From positions 1 to 64,000 of the forward strand of contig JBOFCO010000234.1 in the NCBI GenBank assembly GCA_051646105.1: 64,000 nucleotides of DNA. Direction: 5' to 3'. The notes beneath the pieces are model-generated. The model saw nothing but the letters and a program-made list of their open reading frames with translations, was not told where the DNA came from and did not search any database. The translations under genes and the position numbers were made by a program. Source of the DNA: JBOFCO01 sp051646105 (GTDB lineage Bacteria > Pseudomonadota > Alphaproteobacteria > Rhodobacterales > Rhodobacteraceae). Below are positions 43,557-52,738 of the stretch, one piece after another (positions within the stretch are counted from its first letter, which is position 1; each line of letters opens with the position of its first letter).

Positions 43557-44498
43557 ATGAAACAACTTGCTCTTGCCGCCAGCATGACGGCGCTGCTGGC
43601 CGGGACCGCCGGGGCCGAAACGATCGGCGTCAGCATCGTGAATTTCGACAACAACTTTCAGACTCTGCTTCGTCAGGGGATCGAGGCCCGCGCGGGCGAG
43701 GTCGGCGCCGAGGTGCAGATAGAGGATGCACAGAACGACAGCGCCAAGCAGCTTGACCAGATCAACAACTTCATCGCCAGCGGCGTGGATGCGATCATCG
43801 TGACGCTGGTTGATACCGCAGCCTCGCCCGCGATTACCGAAGCGGCAAAGGCTGGCGGCGTGCCGCTGGTCTATGTCAACCTTGAACCGCAAGACCTGTC
43901 GGCCCTGCCGGAAAATCAGGTCTATGTCGGCTCGAATGAAATCGAATCCGGCACACTGGGTGCTTTCGAAGCCTGCAAGCTGCTGCGCGCGCAGGGCAAG
44001 TCCTCCGGTGCGGAAGGGTTCATCATCATGGGCAGCCTGTCGCATCAGGCGGCCTTGCAGCGGACGAAGGATGTCGAGGATATCGTCGGCACCGACATGT
44101 GCAGTTTCATCAAGATCAACGACAAGCAATCGTCGGAATGGTCGCGCGAAGGAGCGCAGAACCTGATGACGAACTGGCTTTCGACGGGTGCGACGCCGGA
44201 TGTGGTTTTTGCCAACAACGATGAATCGGCCTTGGGTGCGATCCTTTCCCTGAAGTCCGCGAACATCCCGATGGAGGATGTGGTGGTTGTCGGCGTGGAC
44301 GCCACTGCCGACGCGCTGCAATTCATGCAGGCGGGCGATCTGGACGTGACCGTGTTCCAGAACGCCAAGGCACAGGGTGGTGGTGGCGTCGACGTGGCGC
44401 TGAAGCTGGTCAAGGGCGAGCCCGTGGAAAGGGTCAATTACGTGCCCTTCGAACTTGTCACCCCCGCCAACATGGCCGATTACGTCGGCAAGAACTGA
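43557..44498 (+). CDS. Periplasmic sugar/rhizopine-type binding protein
   Basis: The protein is 313 aa with signal peptide ending AGA at about residue 20. The periplasmic binding fold (IGVSIVNFDNNFQTLLRQGIEARA, NDSAKQLDQINNFIASGVDAIIVTLVDT, VFANNDESALGAILSLK, VVVGVDATADALQFMQAGDLDVTVFQ) resembles the rhizopine/inositol-binding MocB-type group. Start follows GGGAGGAAACC. No permease or ATPase of a matching type is adjacent; the nearest ribose-type transporter is 12 kb away, so it may serve another transporter or signal. Confidence 0.82.
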   Translation: MKQLALAASMTALLAGTAGAETIGVSIVNFDNNFQTLLRQGIEARAGEVGAEVQIEDAQNDSAKQLDQINNFIASGVDAIIVTLVDTAASPAITEAAKAGGVPLVYVNLEPQDLSALPENQVYVGSNEIESGTLGAFEACKLLRAQGKSSGAEGFIIMGSLSHQAALQRTKDVEDIVGTDMCSFIKINDKQSSEWSREGAQNLMTNWLSTGATPDVVFANNDESALGAILSLKSANIPMEDVVVVGVDATADALQFMQAGDLDVTVFQNAKAQGGGGVDVALKLVKGEPVERVNYVPFELVTPANMADYVGKN

Positions 44499-44504
44499 AA
44501 CACC

Positions 44505-44527
44505 GGGCCGGGTTTCGCGCCCGGCCC
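44505..44527 (+). other. GC hairpin between binding protein and Rieske gene
   Basis: An 8-bp stem (GGGCCGGG / CCCGGCCC) with a 7-base loop begins 7 bases after the binding-protein stop; no T run follows. Such hairpins often stabilise binding-protein mRNA. Confidence 0.5.
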
Positions 44528-44549
44528 CACCTGCCTGAGGATTGTTACG

Positions 44550-44864
44550 ATGACCGCATGGATTGACGTTTGTCCGCTGGACGAGATCGAGGAAGAGGGC
44601 GTAAGGCGGTTTGATCACAGTGGGCAGACCTATGCCGTCTACCGCATGACCGGGGAGGAAGTGTTCTGTTCCGACGGGCTTTGCACACACGAAGCTGTGC
44701 ATCTGTCGGAAGGGATGCTGATGGACTACGAAATCGAATGCCCCAAGCATTCGGGCATTTTCGATATCCGCAGCGGAGAGGCAAGGCGCCTGCCCGCCTG
44801 CGTGAACCTGCGGACCTATCCGGCCGAAGTGTCAGGCGGAACCATTCGTATTCTTGTCGGATAG
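44550..44864 (+). CDS. Rieske-type [2Fe-2S] ferredoxin (MocE-like)
   Basis: The protein is 104 aa. The Rieske motif is CTHEAVHLSEGMLMDYEIECPKH, that is C-x-H and C-x2-H (Cys47/His49 and Cys67/His70 by count), giving one Rieske cluster in a soluble ferredoxin. It would donate electrons to the di-iron hydroxylase at 42465. The start follows CTGAGGATT. No reductase is adjacent. Confidence 0.88.
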   Translation: MTAWIDVCPLDEIEEEGVRRFDHSGQTYAVYRMTGEEVFCSDGLCTHEAVHLSEGMLMDYEIECPKHSGIFDIRSGEARRLPACVNLRTYPAEVSGGTIRILVG

Positions 44865-45050
44865 CAGGATCACCAGCACCTTTTCCGCACTGATATCGGC
44901 ACGACTGCGCCGCTGACCGGGCTCGGCTTTCCATTGCGCAAGGTTTTTGCGCCAACCTGCCTCTGGATGTCATCATTTCGGGCAACGGCGGATAGCGGCC
45001 TTTCCTGTCACTCTTTCCCGAAGAGCTCCTTGTTACGAATCGGCATTTGC

Positions 45051-45068
45051 TTTTACCGTTTGGTAAAA
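45051..45068. promoter_or_regulatory. Palindromic operator upstream of BMP transporter operon
   Basis: TTTTACCGTTTGGTAAAA is a perfect 7-4-7 inverted repeat, 40 bases upstream of the binding-protein ATG. It is the strongest short palindrome in the window, placed where a repressor would block transcription. The rest of the 243-base gap after the Rieske gene shows no gene. Confidence 0.6.
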
Positions 45069-45107
45069 AATACCGGCTTCCACAGCTCCAACGGGATGGG
45101 TGACAGA

Positions 45108-46121
45108 ATGGACAAAGGGATTTTCAGCGTTTCAAGGCGCGGCCTGCTGGCGGGCGGCGCTGCCTCGCTTGCGGTTGCCGGGGTGCCGCTTCGCGTGTTC
45201 GCGGCCGATCCGGTCAAGATGGCGGGTATCTATACCGTGCCCGTTGAACAACAGTGGGTCAGCCGGATCCATCAGGCAGCAGAGGCTGCCAAGGCGGCAG
45301 GTCTCGTGGAATACACCTACACCGAGAATGTCGCAAATACCGACTATCCCCGCGTGATGCGCGAGTATTGTGAATCCGGGGTCAGGCTGATCGTCGGCGA
45401 AATCTTCGGCGCAGAACAGGAAGCGCGCGAGGTCTGCACGGAATATCCGGATGTGGCCTTCCTGCTTGGCTCGTCCTTCATGCCCGATGCCGCGGCCAAT
45501 CCCAATCTTTCGGTATTCGACAACTACATCCAGGACGCGGCCTATCTTTCCGGGATCGTCGCCGGCGGGATGACCAAAGGCAACATCGGCATGGTGGGCG
45601 GTTTCCCCATTCCAGAGGTGAACCGACTGATGAATGCCTTCATGGCCGGTGTGCGTGAGGTGAAGCCGGATGCGAAATTCCAGGTGTCCTTCATTGGCTC
45701 GTGGTTTGATCCGCCCAAGGCCAAGGAAACCGCAATCGCGATGATCGACGGAGGTGCCGATCTGCTTTACGCGGAACGGTTCGGTGTGTCCGACGCCGCG
45801 AAAGAGCGGGGGGTTCTGGCCATCGGCAACGTCATCGACACGCAGGCCGACTATCCGGATACTGTCGTCGCCAGCGCGCTGTGGCATTTCGAACCGACCC
45901 TGAACAAGGCCATCGAAGCGGTCGCCGGCGGCAGCTTTGCCGCCGAAAATTACGGAATCTATTCCCAGATGAATGCGGGTGGCTGCTCTCTGGCGCCCCT
46001 AGGCACGTTCGAGGGCAAGGTTCCGGCAGAAGTCATGACACTGGTGGCAGAAAAGGAAGCGGCAATCAGATCGGGCGCGTTTACAGTGACGATTGATGAC
46101 AGCGAGCCGAAGCCATCGTGA
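45108..46121 (+). CDS. BMP-family (PnrA-like) nucleoside/nucleobase-binding protein
   Basis: The protein is 337 aa. The N-terminus VSRRGLLAGGAASLAVAG has a twin-arginine look (Arg10-Arg11) and cleavage after VFA at about residue 32. The BMP domain shows YTYTENVANTDYPRVMREYCESGVRLIVGE, PDVAFLLGSSFMP and KGNIGMVGGFPIPEVNRLMNAFMAG. BMP proteins bind purine and pyrimidine nucleosides. I picked ATG 45108; ATG 45096 is possible. First gene of a five-gene unit ending in a CodA-type deaminase. Confidence 0.88.
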   Translation: MDKGIFSVSRRGLLAGGAASLAVAGVPLRVFAADPVKMAGIYTVPVEQQWVSRIHQAAEAAKAAGLVEYTYTENVANTDYPRVMREYCESGVRLIVGEIFGAEQEAREVCTEYPDVAFLLGSSFMPDAAANPNLSVFDNYIQDAAYLSGIVAGGMTKGNIGMVGGFPIPEVNRLMNAFMAGVREVKPDAKFQVSFIGSWFDPPKAKETAIAMIDGGADLLYAERFGVSDAAKERGVLAIGNVIDTQADYPDTVVASALWHFEPTLNKAIEAVAGGSFAAENYGIYSQMNAGGCSLAPLGTFEGKVPAEVMTLVAEKEAAIRSGAFTVTIDDSEPKPS

Positions 46122-47668
46122 TGACGCGCCGGAGTGAGGCGGGGGAAACGGTCCTCCGCCTTGACGGCATCAGCAAAAGGTTTGGCGCGTTTCTGGCCAA
46201 TGACAACATTTCCCTTGTCGTCAGGGCGGGGGAAGTTGTCGCGCTTCTTGGCGAAAACGGGGCTGGAAAGACCACGCTGATGAACATCCTGTTCGGGCAC
46301 TACGTGGCCGATGCAGGGCAGGTGGAGGTGTTCGGGAAACCCCTTCCGCCCGGAAATCCGCGTGTGGCGCTGACCGCCGGTGTGGGCATGGTTCACCAGC
46401 ACTTCACGCTGGCCGACAATCTGACCGTGGCGGAAAATATCGGGCTGGGCACGGAAAGCCTGTGGTCTGCGGGCACGGGCAAGGCGGCTGTGCGGGCGCG
46501 CATCCAGACGATTGCACGGGATTTCGGCCTTGCGATCCATCCAGATGCCACGGTTGCCAGCCTGAGCGTCGGTGAACGGCAACGGGTCGAGATACTCAAG
46601 GCACTGTATCGGCGGGCACGGGTGCTGATCCTGGATGAACCGACTGCCGTTTTGACACCACAGGAAAGTGAGGCGCTGTTTGCTACCCTGCGCAAGGCGA
46701 CGGCGCAGGGACTGGCGGTCGTTCTTATCAGCCACAAGCTGCACGAGGTAATGGGCATCGCCGATCGGGCAGTAGTGCTGCGCCACGGTCGTGTTGTTGC
46801 CGAAACCGCGATTGCGGAAACTGACCGGGACAGACTCGCTGCGGCGATGGTGGGCGGAGAGGTGCCCTTGCCCAAGGCGGGGCTTCGTGCGCCCGGAACA
46901 GTGCTTATGCGGCTGGACAGGGTGACAGTGCCTGTTCAGGGCGCCGCCCCGGGATTGCAAGGGATCGATCTGGATATTTGCGCCGGGCAGATTGTCGGTC
47001 TTGCCGGGGTGTCCGGGAACGGGCAATCGGCCATTGCGGATCTGATATCTGGTCTTGTGCGCCCGTCCGGCGGCACTTTGTGGCTGAAGGGCGTGCCGGT
47101 CCGGGGCTGGTCGCCGCGTCAGGCTCTGGCGCATGGCATCGCGCGGATACCGGAAGACCGTCACAGGACCGGTACGGTTGCAGATTTCACATTGACGGAG
47201 AATGCGGTTCTGGAAGCCTACAGCCGCGCGCCGTTCAGCCGGGGTGGCTGGATGAACTGGCCTGCTGCCGAAAATTTCGCCCGTGACATCATCGGCAAGT
47301 ATGACGTGCGCTGCCCCGGCCCTGATCAACGCATCCGGCTGCTTTCGGGTGGCAACATGCAGAAGCTGATCCTGGGCCGCGTTCTGGAGGCGCGGCCAGA
47401 GATCATCCTGGCCAACCAACCGGTGCGCGGGCTGGATGTGGGTGCCATTGCGTATGTCCATTCCCAACTGATCGCTGCGCGTGATGCGGGCGCTGCCGTC
47501 ATGCTGATTTCCGAGGATCTGGACGAAGTCATGGCCCTGTCCGATGTCATTCATGTGATTTCACAGGGGCGCCTTTCACCGGCCTTTGCACGCGGCAGCA
47601 AAACCCAGGCGGAACTGGGCGTGTGGATGGCGGGTCAGGGATTCAGGGACGGTGCTGATGCGGCTTGA
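46121..47668 (+). CDS. BMP-type ABC transporter ATP-binding protein (two NBDs)
   Basis: The protein is 515 aa with two ABC domains. First: Walker A GENGAGKTTL near residue 45, signature LSVGERQRVEILKAL, Walker B VLILDEPTAVL, HKLHE switch. Second: degenerate Walker A GVSGNGQSA (lacks Lys), signature LLSGGNMQKLILGR, degenerate Walker B IILANQPVRGLD. That asymmetry is normal in this class. The ATG at 46121 overlaps the preceding stop by 1 base (TGATG). Confidence 0.92.
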   Translation: MTRRSEAGETVLRLDGISKRFGAFLANDNISLVVRAGEVVALLGENGAGKTTLMNILFGHYVADAGQVEVFGKPLPPGNPRVALTAGVGMVHQHFTLADNLTVAENIGLGTESLWSAGTGKAAVRARIQTIARDFGLAIHPDATVASLSVGERQRVEILKALYRRARVLILDEPTAVLTPQESEALFATLRKATAQGLAVVLISHKLHEVMGIADRAVVLRHGRVVAETAIAETDRDRLAAAMVGGEVPLPKAGLRAPGTVLMRLDRVTVPVQGAAPGLQGIDLDICAGQIVGLAGVSGNGQSAIADLISGLVRPSGGTLWLKGVPVRGWSPRQALAHGIARIPEDRHRTGTVADFTLTENAVLEAYSRAPFSRGGWMNWPAAENFARDIIGKYDVRCPGPDQRIRLLSGGNMQKLILGRVLEARPEIILANQPVRGLDVGAIAYVHSQLIAARDAGAAVMLISEDLDEVMALSDVIHVISQGRLSPAFARGSKTQAELGVWMAGQGFRDGADAA

Positions 47669-48701
47669 GCCAATTGAAAACCCATCAGTGGCGCGCCGGA
47701 TCGGGATGCCGCTTGCCGCGCTTGGGGCGACACTGGTCGTTGCGGCAGTGCTTGCCCTGATTGCAGGCGCAAATCCGGTTGCCGCACTGGTGCAGATCGC
47801 TGTCGGTGCCATGGGATCAAAGCTGGCCATCCTTGAAACCCTGAACCGTGCGACGCCGCTTGTGTTTACCGGGCTGGCGGTCGCCGTGGCATTTCGGGCA
47901 AAGCTGTGGAACATCGGCGCAGAGGCGCAGCTTTATGCCGGGGCCATCACGGCGGTCGTTCTGGGCACAGGCGCGCTGGGTAGCCCCCTTGCTTTGCCGG
48001 TTTCCGCACTGGCGGCGATGCTGGCGGGTGCGCTGGTGCTTCTGCTGCCCGTTATCCTGAAAACGCGGCTTGGTGTGGACGAGGTGGTGACGACGCTGCT
48101 GTTCAACTTCATCATGCTGCTTTTTGTCAGTTACCTGCTGGAAGGACCGATGAAGGATCCTATGGGCATGGGCTGGCCAAAGTCCTCTCCCCTGATAAAG
48201 GAGGCGCGCCTGCCGCGTCTGGTCGATGGCCTGCGTCTGCACTGGGGGTTTGGTCTGGCGCTGATTGCCGCCTGTGTTGTGTGGGTGATCCAGACCCGCA
48301 CCACGCTCGGGTTCGAGATGCGCGCCGTCGGTCAGAACCCGGCAGCGGCGCGCTTTGCCGGAATGCCGGTGAATGCGGTTCTGATAAAGACCGCACTCCT
48401 GTCCGGGGGGCTTGCCGCACTTGCCGGCTGGTCCGAGGTGGCGGGGCTGAAAGGGCACCTCAGCCTCGATCTCTCTCCGGGGTTCGGTTACACGGGCATC
48501 ATCGTGGCCATGCTGGCGCTACTGCATCCGCTTGGCGTTGTGGCGACAGCGATCTTTGTTGCGGGTATTTTCGTGGGCTCTGACGCGATGAGCCGTGCGG
48601 CGAACGTTCCGACCTATATTGCCGACATGCTGCTGGCGACCGCGCTTCTGGCGATGGTGCTGGCGATCTTCCTGACAAGGGTGAGGGTGCTGCGGGGATG
48701 A
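47658..48701 (+). CDS. BMP-type ABC transporter permease 1
   Basis: The protein is 347 aa with about ten hydrophobic segments. It shows AILETLNRATPLVFTGLAVAVAFRAKLWNIGAEAQL (BPD_transp_2 signature region), VDEVVTTLLFNFIMLL and GFEMRAVGQNPAAARFAGM. The ATG at 47658 overlaps the ATPase by 11 bases; its stop overlaps the second permease start as ATGA. Confidence 0.9.
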   Translation: MRLEPIENPSVARRIGMPLAALGATLVVAAVLALIAGANPVAALVQIAVGAMGSKLAILETLNRATPLVFTGLAVAVAFRAKLWNIGAEAQLYAGAITAVVLGTGALGSPLALPVSALAAMLAGALVLLLPVILKTRLGVDEVVTTLLFNFIMLLFVSYLLEGPMKDPMGMGWPKSSPLIKEARLPRLVDGLRLHWGFGLALIAACVVWVIQTRTTLGFEMRAVGQNPAAARFAGMPVNAVLIKTALLSGGLAALAGWSEVAGLKGHLSLDLSPGFGYTGIIVAMLALLHPLGVVATAIFVAGIFVGSDAMSRAANVPTYIADMLLATALLAMVLAIFLTRVRVLRG

Positions 48702-49645
48702 GCGCGCTTTACGAAATTCTCATTTCAGCAAGCTTCTGGGCGGCGGTGGTGCGCATAGCGTCGCCGCTGATCTTTGCCACCATGGGGGAATTGATCTGTG
48801 AAAGGGCGGGCGTCCTGAACCTGGGGATCGAGGGGATCATGGTCGTGGGCGCCTTTACCGGGTGGATGGCTGTCTATCTGGGATTTCCGCTTTGGGGTGG
48901 GGTGGGGGTGGCGATGCTGGCGGGCATGCTGTTCGGCCTGCTGCATTCTGTTCTGACCGTGCCCTTTGGCCTGTCGCAGCATGTCGTCGGCCTGGGGGTA
49001 ACGCTGCTGGCCACTTCGACAAGCTCTTTCGCCTATCGGTTGCTGCTGCCCGAGGTGACAAGCCCGCCAAAGATCGACCCGTTTCAACCGCTTGAAATCC
49101 CGGTCCTGTCCGATCTGCCATTGATCGGCGAAGCATTGTTCAGCCAGACCGCGCTGACCTATCTGGCCTTTGTGGTGGCAATCGCAACGGCGCTTGTCCT
49201 GTTCCGTACGCCGTTGGGGCTGGCGCTGCGGGCGGTGGGTGAAAACCCCGCCGCGGTCGAGGCGCAGGGGCTTTCCGTTACCGGCCTGCGCATGGGGGCG
49301 GTGATCGCAGGATCGGGGCTGATGGCGGTTGGCGGGGCGTTCCTGACGCTTTCCGCCTTTTCCAGCTTTTTCTTTGAAATGGTCAACGGGCGTGGCTGGA
49401 TCTGTATTGCGCTCGTGGTCTTCGGGGCATGGAAACCGGGCAAGGCTCTGCTGGGCGCACTTCTGTTTGCCGCTTTTGACGCGATGCAGATACGTCTTCA
49501 GCAAACACCGATCGGCGCAGGGATACCCTATCAGGTGTTCCTGATGGCACCCTATGTGCTGTCCATCCTGGCGCTGATCCTGATGTCGCGCCGGGCGCAG
49601 GTGCCCGCCGCATTGATGATACCCTACACCAAGGGGGAGCGGTGA
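48698..49645 (+). CDS. BMP-type ABC transporter permease 2
   Basis: The protein is 315 aa, hydrophobic, with TMGELICERAGVLNLGIEGIMVVGAF, LGLALRAVGENPAAVEAQGLSVTGLRMGAV and RGWICIALVVFGAW, the matching half of a BPD_transp_2 pair. Ends as TGATG into the deaminase gene, so uptake and deamination are co-translated. Confidence 0.9.
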   Translation: MSALYEILISASFWAAVVRIASPLIFATMGELICERAGVLNLGIEGIMVVGAFTGWMAVYLGFPLWGGVGVAMLAGMLFGLLHSVLTVPFGLSQHVVGLGVTLLATSTSSFAYRLLLPEVTSPPKIDPFQPLEIPVLSDLPLIGEALFSQTALTYLAFVVAIATALVLFRTPLGLALRAVGENPAAVEAQGLSVTGLRMGAVIAGSGLMAVGGAFLTLSAFSSFFFEMVNGRGWICIALVVFGAWKPGKALLGALLFAAFDAMQIRLQQTPIGAGIPYQVFLMAPYVLSILALILMSRRAQVPAALMIPYTKGER

Positions 49646-50913
49646 TGTTCGATCTTCTGATAAAGGGCGGAACCCTGCCCGACGGAAACGTTGCCGACAT
49701 TGGCATCACTGGCGACCGTATTGCAGCCATGGGGCGGCTGGATGGGGCCGCGGCAAAGATGATCGACGCAACGGGCGATCTTGTTTCCCCGCCCTTTGTC
49801 GATCCGCATTTCCACATGGATGCGACGCTGTCGTACGGGTTGCCGCGCGTGAATGCCAGCGGCACGCTTCTGGAAGGCATCGGCCTGTGGGGAGAGTTGC
49901 GCGAAGTTGCCACGGTCGATGACATGGTCGACCGCGCAGTGACCTATTGTGACTGGGCGGCCAGCATGGGCCTGCTGGCGATCCGTACCCATGTCGACAC
50001 CACGCCCGACCACCTGCGGGGGGTGGAGGCGATGCTGGAGGTGAAACGCCGCGTTGCAGGCTATATCGACCTGCAACTGGTGGCCTTTCCGCAGGATGGG
50101 CTTTACCGCACCGCGACCGGGCGCGAAAACCTGCTGCGGGCGCTGGATATGGGGGTGGATGTCGTTGGCGGCATCCCCCATTTCGAACGCACAATGGAGG
50201 AGGGCGCGGAAAGCCTGCGCGATCTGGCGCGCATCGCAGCCGAGCGCGGCCTGATGTGGGATGTGCACTGCGATGAAACCGATGATCCGATGTCGCGGCA
50301 TGTGGAAACCATGGCGCGAGAGGTGACGCGGCACGGCCTGGCGGGCCGCGCGGCGGGCAGTCATCTGACATCCATGCATTCGATGGACAATTACTATGTG
50401 TCCAAGCTGCTGCCGCTGATTGCGGAAAGCGGCATGACGGCAATTCCCAACCCCCTGATCAACATCACCCTGCAAGGCCGCCATGACAGCTATCCCAAGC
50501 GGCGCGGCCTGACCCGGGTGAAGGAGATGCAGGCGCTGGGCATACCCGTGGGCTGGGGTCAGGATTGCGTGCTGGACCCATGGTATTCACTGGGAACGGC
50601 GGACATGCTGGATGTGGCCTTCATGGGGCTGCATGTCGCGCAGATGACGCATCCTGACGAAATGGCACGCTGCTTCACCATGGTGACGGAAACAAATGCG
50701 CAGATCATGGGGCTTGAGGGGTATGGCCTGAAGGTCGGCGCTACCGCGAGCCTTGTGGTGCTGGATGCAGGCAACCGGGTCGAGGCATTGCGCCTGCGTC
50801 CCGACCGCCTTCTGGTCGTATCAAAGGGAAAGGTCGTCGCGACGCGCGACCGCAACGACGCACGCCTTTCCATTCCCGGCAGGCCGACCAGCGTCAGGCG
50901 CCGTCACGGATAG
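49645..50913 (+). CDS. CodA-family deaminase, probable 5-methylcytosine deaminase
   Basis: The protein is 422 aa of the cytosine deaminase group. Metal ligands are visible as HFH (His55 and His57), HCDE (His208, Glu211) and GSH (His240), then GQDCVLDPW with Asp307. In E. coli CodA the last motif is GHDDVFDPW; its second Asp (Asp314) excludes 5-methylated bases, and here that position is Cys308. Published work on CodA homologues lacking that Asp, including one from Rhodobacter, reported 5-methylcytosine deamination. Forms the fifth gene of the BMP transporter unit. Confidence 0.83.
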   Translation: MFDLLIKGGTLPDGNVADIGITGDRIAAMGRLDGAAAKMIDATGDLVSPPFVDPHFHMDATLSYGLPRVNASGTLLEGIGLWGELREVATVDDMVDRAVTYCDWAASMGLLAIRTHVDTTPDHLRGVEAMLEVKRRVAGYIDLQLVAFPQDGLYRTATGRENLLRALDMGVDVVGGIPHFERTMEEGAESLRDLARIAAERGLMWDVHCDETDDPMSRHVETMAREVTRHGLAGRAAGSHLTSMHSMDNYYVSKLLPLIAESGMTAIPNPLINITLQGRHDSYPKRRGLTRVKEMQALGIPVGWGQDCVLDPWYSLGTADMLDVAFMGLHVAQMTHPDEMARCFTMVTETNAQIMGLEGYGLKVGATASLVVLDAGNRVEALRLRPDRLLVVSKGKVVATRDRNDARLSIPGRPTSVRRRHG

Positions 50914-50931
50914 CGGAACTGGCTTTGTCGA

Positions 50932-51717
50932 TCATGACATGATCAACCCGCCGTCGACATTGATGGTCTGCCCGGTGATGTAGGCCGCATCGGGAGAGGC
51001 GAGGAAGGCCACCAGTGCGCCCACCTCTGCCGGTGTACCCGCACGACCCATGGGAATGCCGCGCACCCACTCTGCCATAAGTTCGCCCGGGCCATAGTCG
51101 CCCAGCATCTGGCCCCAGACGCGGTCGTTGTAATCCCACATTTCGGTATGGATGATGCCGGGACAGATCGCATTTGCGGTGATCCCCTCGCGGGCCAGCT
51201 CCTTGGCCAGGCTCTGCGTCAACCCGACCACGCCGAATTTCGATGCGGCGTAATGCGGGGTATAGATGAAGCCCTGCCGCGCCTGTCCCGATGCCGTGTT
51301 GATCAGCCTGCCCTTCGTTCCGCTGGCGCGGAAGCGGCGGATCGCCTCCTGACAGCACAGGAACACACCCTTGGTGTTCACATCAAGGTTCAGGTCCCAT
51401 TCCCGTTCGGTCAGATCCTCGACCTTTGCGATGGTGATGACGCCAGCGTTCTGGACCGAAACGGAAAGCGTACCCAGCCTTGCCTCGGTTTCGGTAAAGG
51501 CATCCCTGACAGCCTGAGCATCCGTCACATCCAGAACCAGCCCCAACACCTCTGCCCCGCAGTCCTGCGCAATAGCTGCCGCTGCATCCGGCGTATCCTT
51601 TTCGATGGCGGCTATCGCCACCTTCGCGCCTTCCTGCGCGAAACGGGTGGCGATGCCCCGCCCGATACCCTTGTTGCCACCGGTCACCATGACCGTCTGT
51701 CCTGCAAAGCGTTTCAT
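50932..51717 (-). CDS. Short-chain dehydrogenase/reductase (polyol type)
   Basis: The protein is 261 aa with the NAD motif TGGNKGIGRG at 12-21, NAG near 90, Ser143, and Tyr156-x3-Lys160 in YAASKFG, completing the classical triad. Terminal INVDGG is normal. It probably oxidises a sugar alcohol in the split-transketolase locus. The ATG at 51717 is followed upstream by a 48-base gap to the SorC gene; it is the last gene of the minus-strand operon and ends 18 bases from the convergent deaminase. Confidence 0.9.
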   Translation of the reverse strand: MKRFAGQTVMVTGGNKGIGRGIATRFAQEGAKVAIAAIEKDTPDAAAAIAQDCGAEVLGLVLDVTDAQAVRDAFTETEARLGTLSVSVQNAGVITIAKVEDLTEREWDLNLDVNTKGVFLCCQEAIRRFRASGTKGRLINTASGQARQGFIYTPHYAASKFGVVGLTQSLAKELAREGITANAICPGIIHTEMWDYNDRVWGQMLGDYGPGELMAEWVRGIPMGRAGTPAEVGALVAFLASPDAAYITGQTINVDGGLIMS

Positions 51718-51765
51718 GTCGTTCCTCCGTAAACGCGGCAGGCAAGGCGGGCTTTCCCGATGGGA

Positions 51766-52716
51766 TCACTCCGTCAGACGTGCCGCGGTGAATTTGTCTG
51801 TCACCAGAATGTCGATCACACCCAGCCGAAGCGCCCCGGCGATGGCGGTTGTCTTGGATTCTCCGCCAGCCAGCGCCATGACGCGACCGGCCTTTCTAAG
51901 CTGTTCCAGCGATATGCCGATGACCCGTTCATTCAGGGGCGTTTCGACCGGCTGGCCGTGCCTGTCGAAGAAGCGGAAGGATATCTCGCCCACGGCGCCC
52001 GCCTCATTCAGCATTGTCAGTTCCTGCGGCGAAAAGACATTGCCCGATCGCGCCAGAAGCTCTGAGGGTTCCACCGCTCCGATCCCGACGATTGCAAGGT
52101 CAAGGCGGGCGAACAGATCCATCGTTCCGCGCACGACCGGATCCGCGAGCATGACCAGCTTTGCCTCTCGCGAGGATGTGATGCCCTGCACCAGCAACAG
52201 CCGGGATTCGGCCCCGGTCAGCCTGGCAAGCCGCCCGATCAGTTCTGTTGCATGGGTCTGGACCGAAGCCTCGCCCATGCCGCCAAGCATCTGCACGACA
52301 TATTTCGCCTTAGTTCCGCGGAAAGGATGGATGTTGTCCACCATACGCAGGATCGTTTGACTCCAGCTTGAAACGCCGATGATTTCGTCCTGCTGGATCG
52401 TCACTTCCAGAAAATGCGCTGCGGCTTCGCCGATCCGCGCCATGATCGCGCCCGCGCGGTCTTCCGAGCAGTCGATGACGATGGCTTCTGTCAGGCCATA
52501 TTTCTCTCGCAGCGCCCCTTCCAGATCGGCAAAAGTGCCGGGCGGCGGAATGACCGTTGTGCGAACGATCTCCTCCGTTTCCGCGCGCTTCAGCATTCGG
52601 GAAACCGTTGCTTGTGACATGCGCAGGATTTCTGCGATCTCCGCCTGTCGCTTGCCTTCGATGTGATACATCTGTGCGACACGGGCGATCAGGCGTAGTT
52701 CATTGATCCGACCCAT
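51766..52716 (-). CDS. SorC-family sugar-binding regulator
   Basis: The protein is 316 aa. HTH at about 5-45 (RINELRLIARVAQMYHIEGKRQAEIAEILRMSQATVSRMLKRAE) and a SorC sugar-binding domain to the end (VSSWSQTILRMVDNIHPFRGTKAKYVVQMLGGMG, ALAGGESKTTAIAGAL). The ATG at 52716 follows GGAGAAGC. SorC proteins bind phosphorylated sugars; here the product of the FGGY kinase, encoded 22 bases away, is the likely ligand. Confidence 0.9.
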   Translation of the reverse strand: MGRINELRLIARVAQMYHIEGKRQAEIAEILRMSQATVSRMLKRAETEEIVRTTVIPPPGTFADLEGALREKYGLTEAIVIDCSEDRAGAIMARIGEAAAHFLEVTIQQDEIIGVSSWSQTILRMVDNIHPFRGTKAKYVVQMLGGMGEASVQTHATELIGRLARLTGAESRLLLVQGITSSREAKLVMLADPVVRGTMDLFARLDLAIVGIGAVEPSELLARSGNVFSPQELTMLNEAGAVGEISFRFFDRHGQPVETPLNERVIGISLEQLRKAGRVMALAGGESKTTAIAGALRLGVIDILVTDKFTAARLTE

Positions 52717-52738
52717 CTGCTTCTCCGGGCATGAATTT

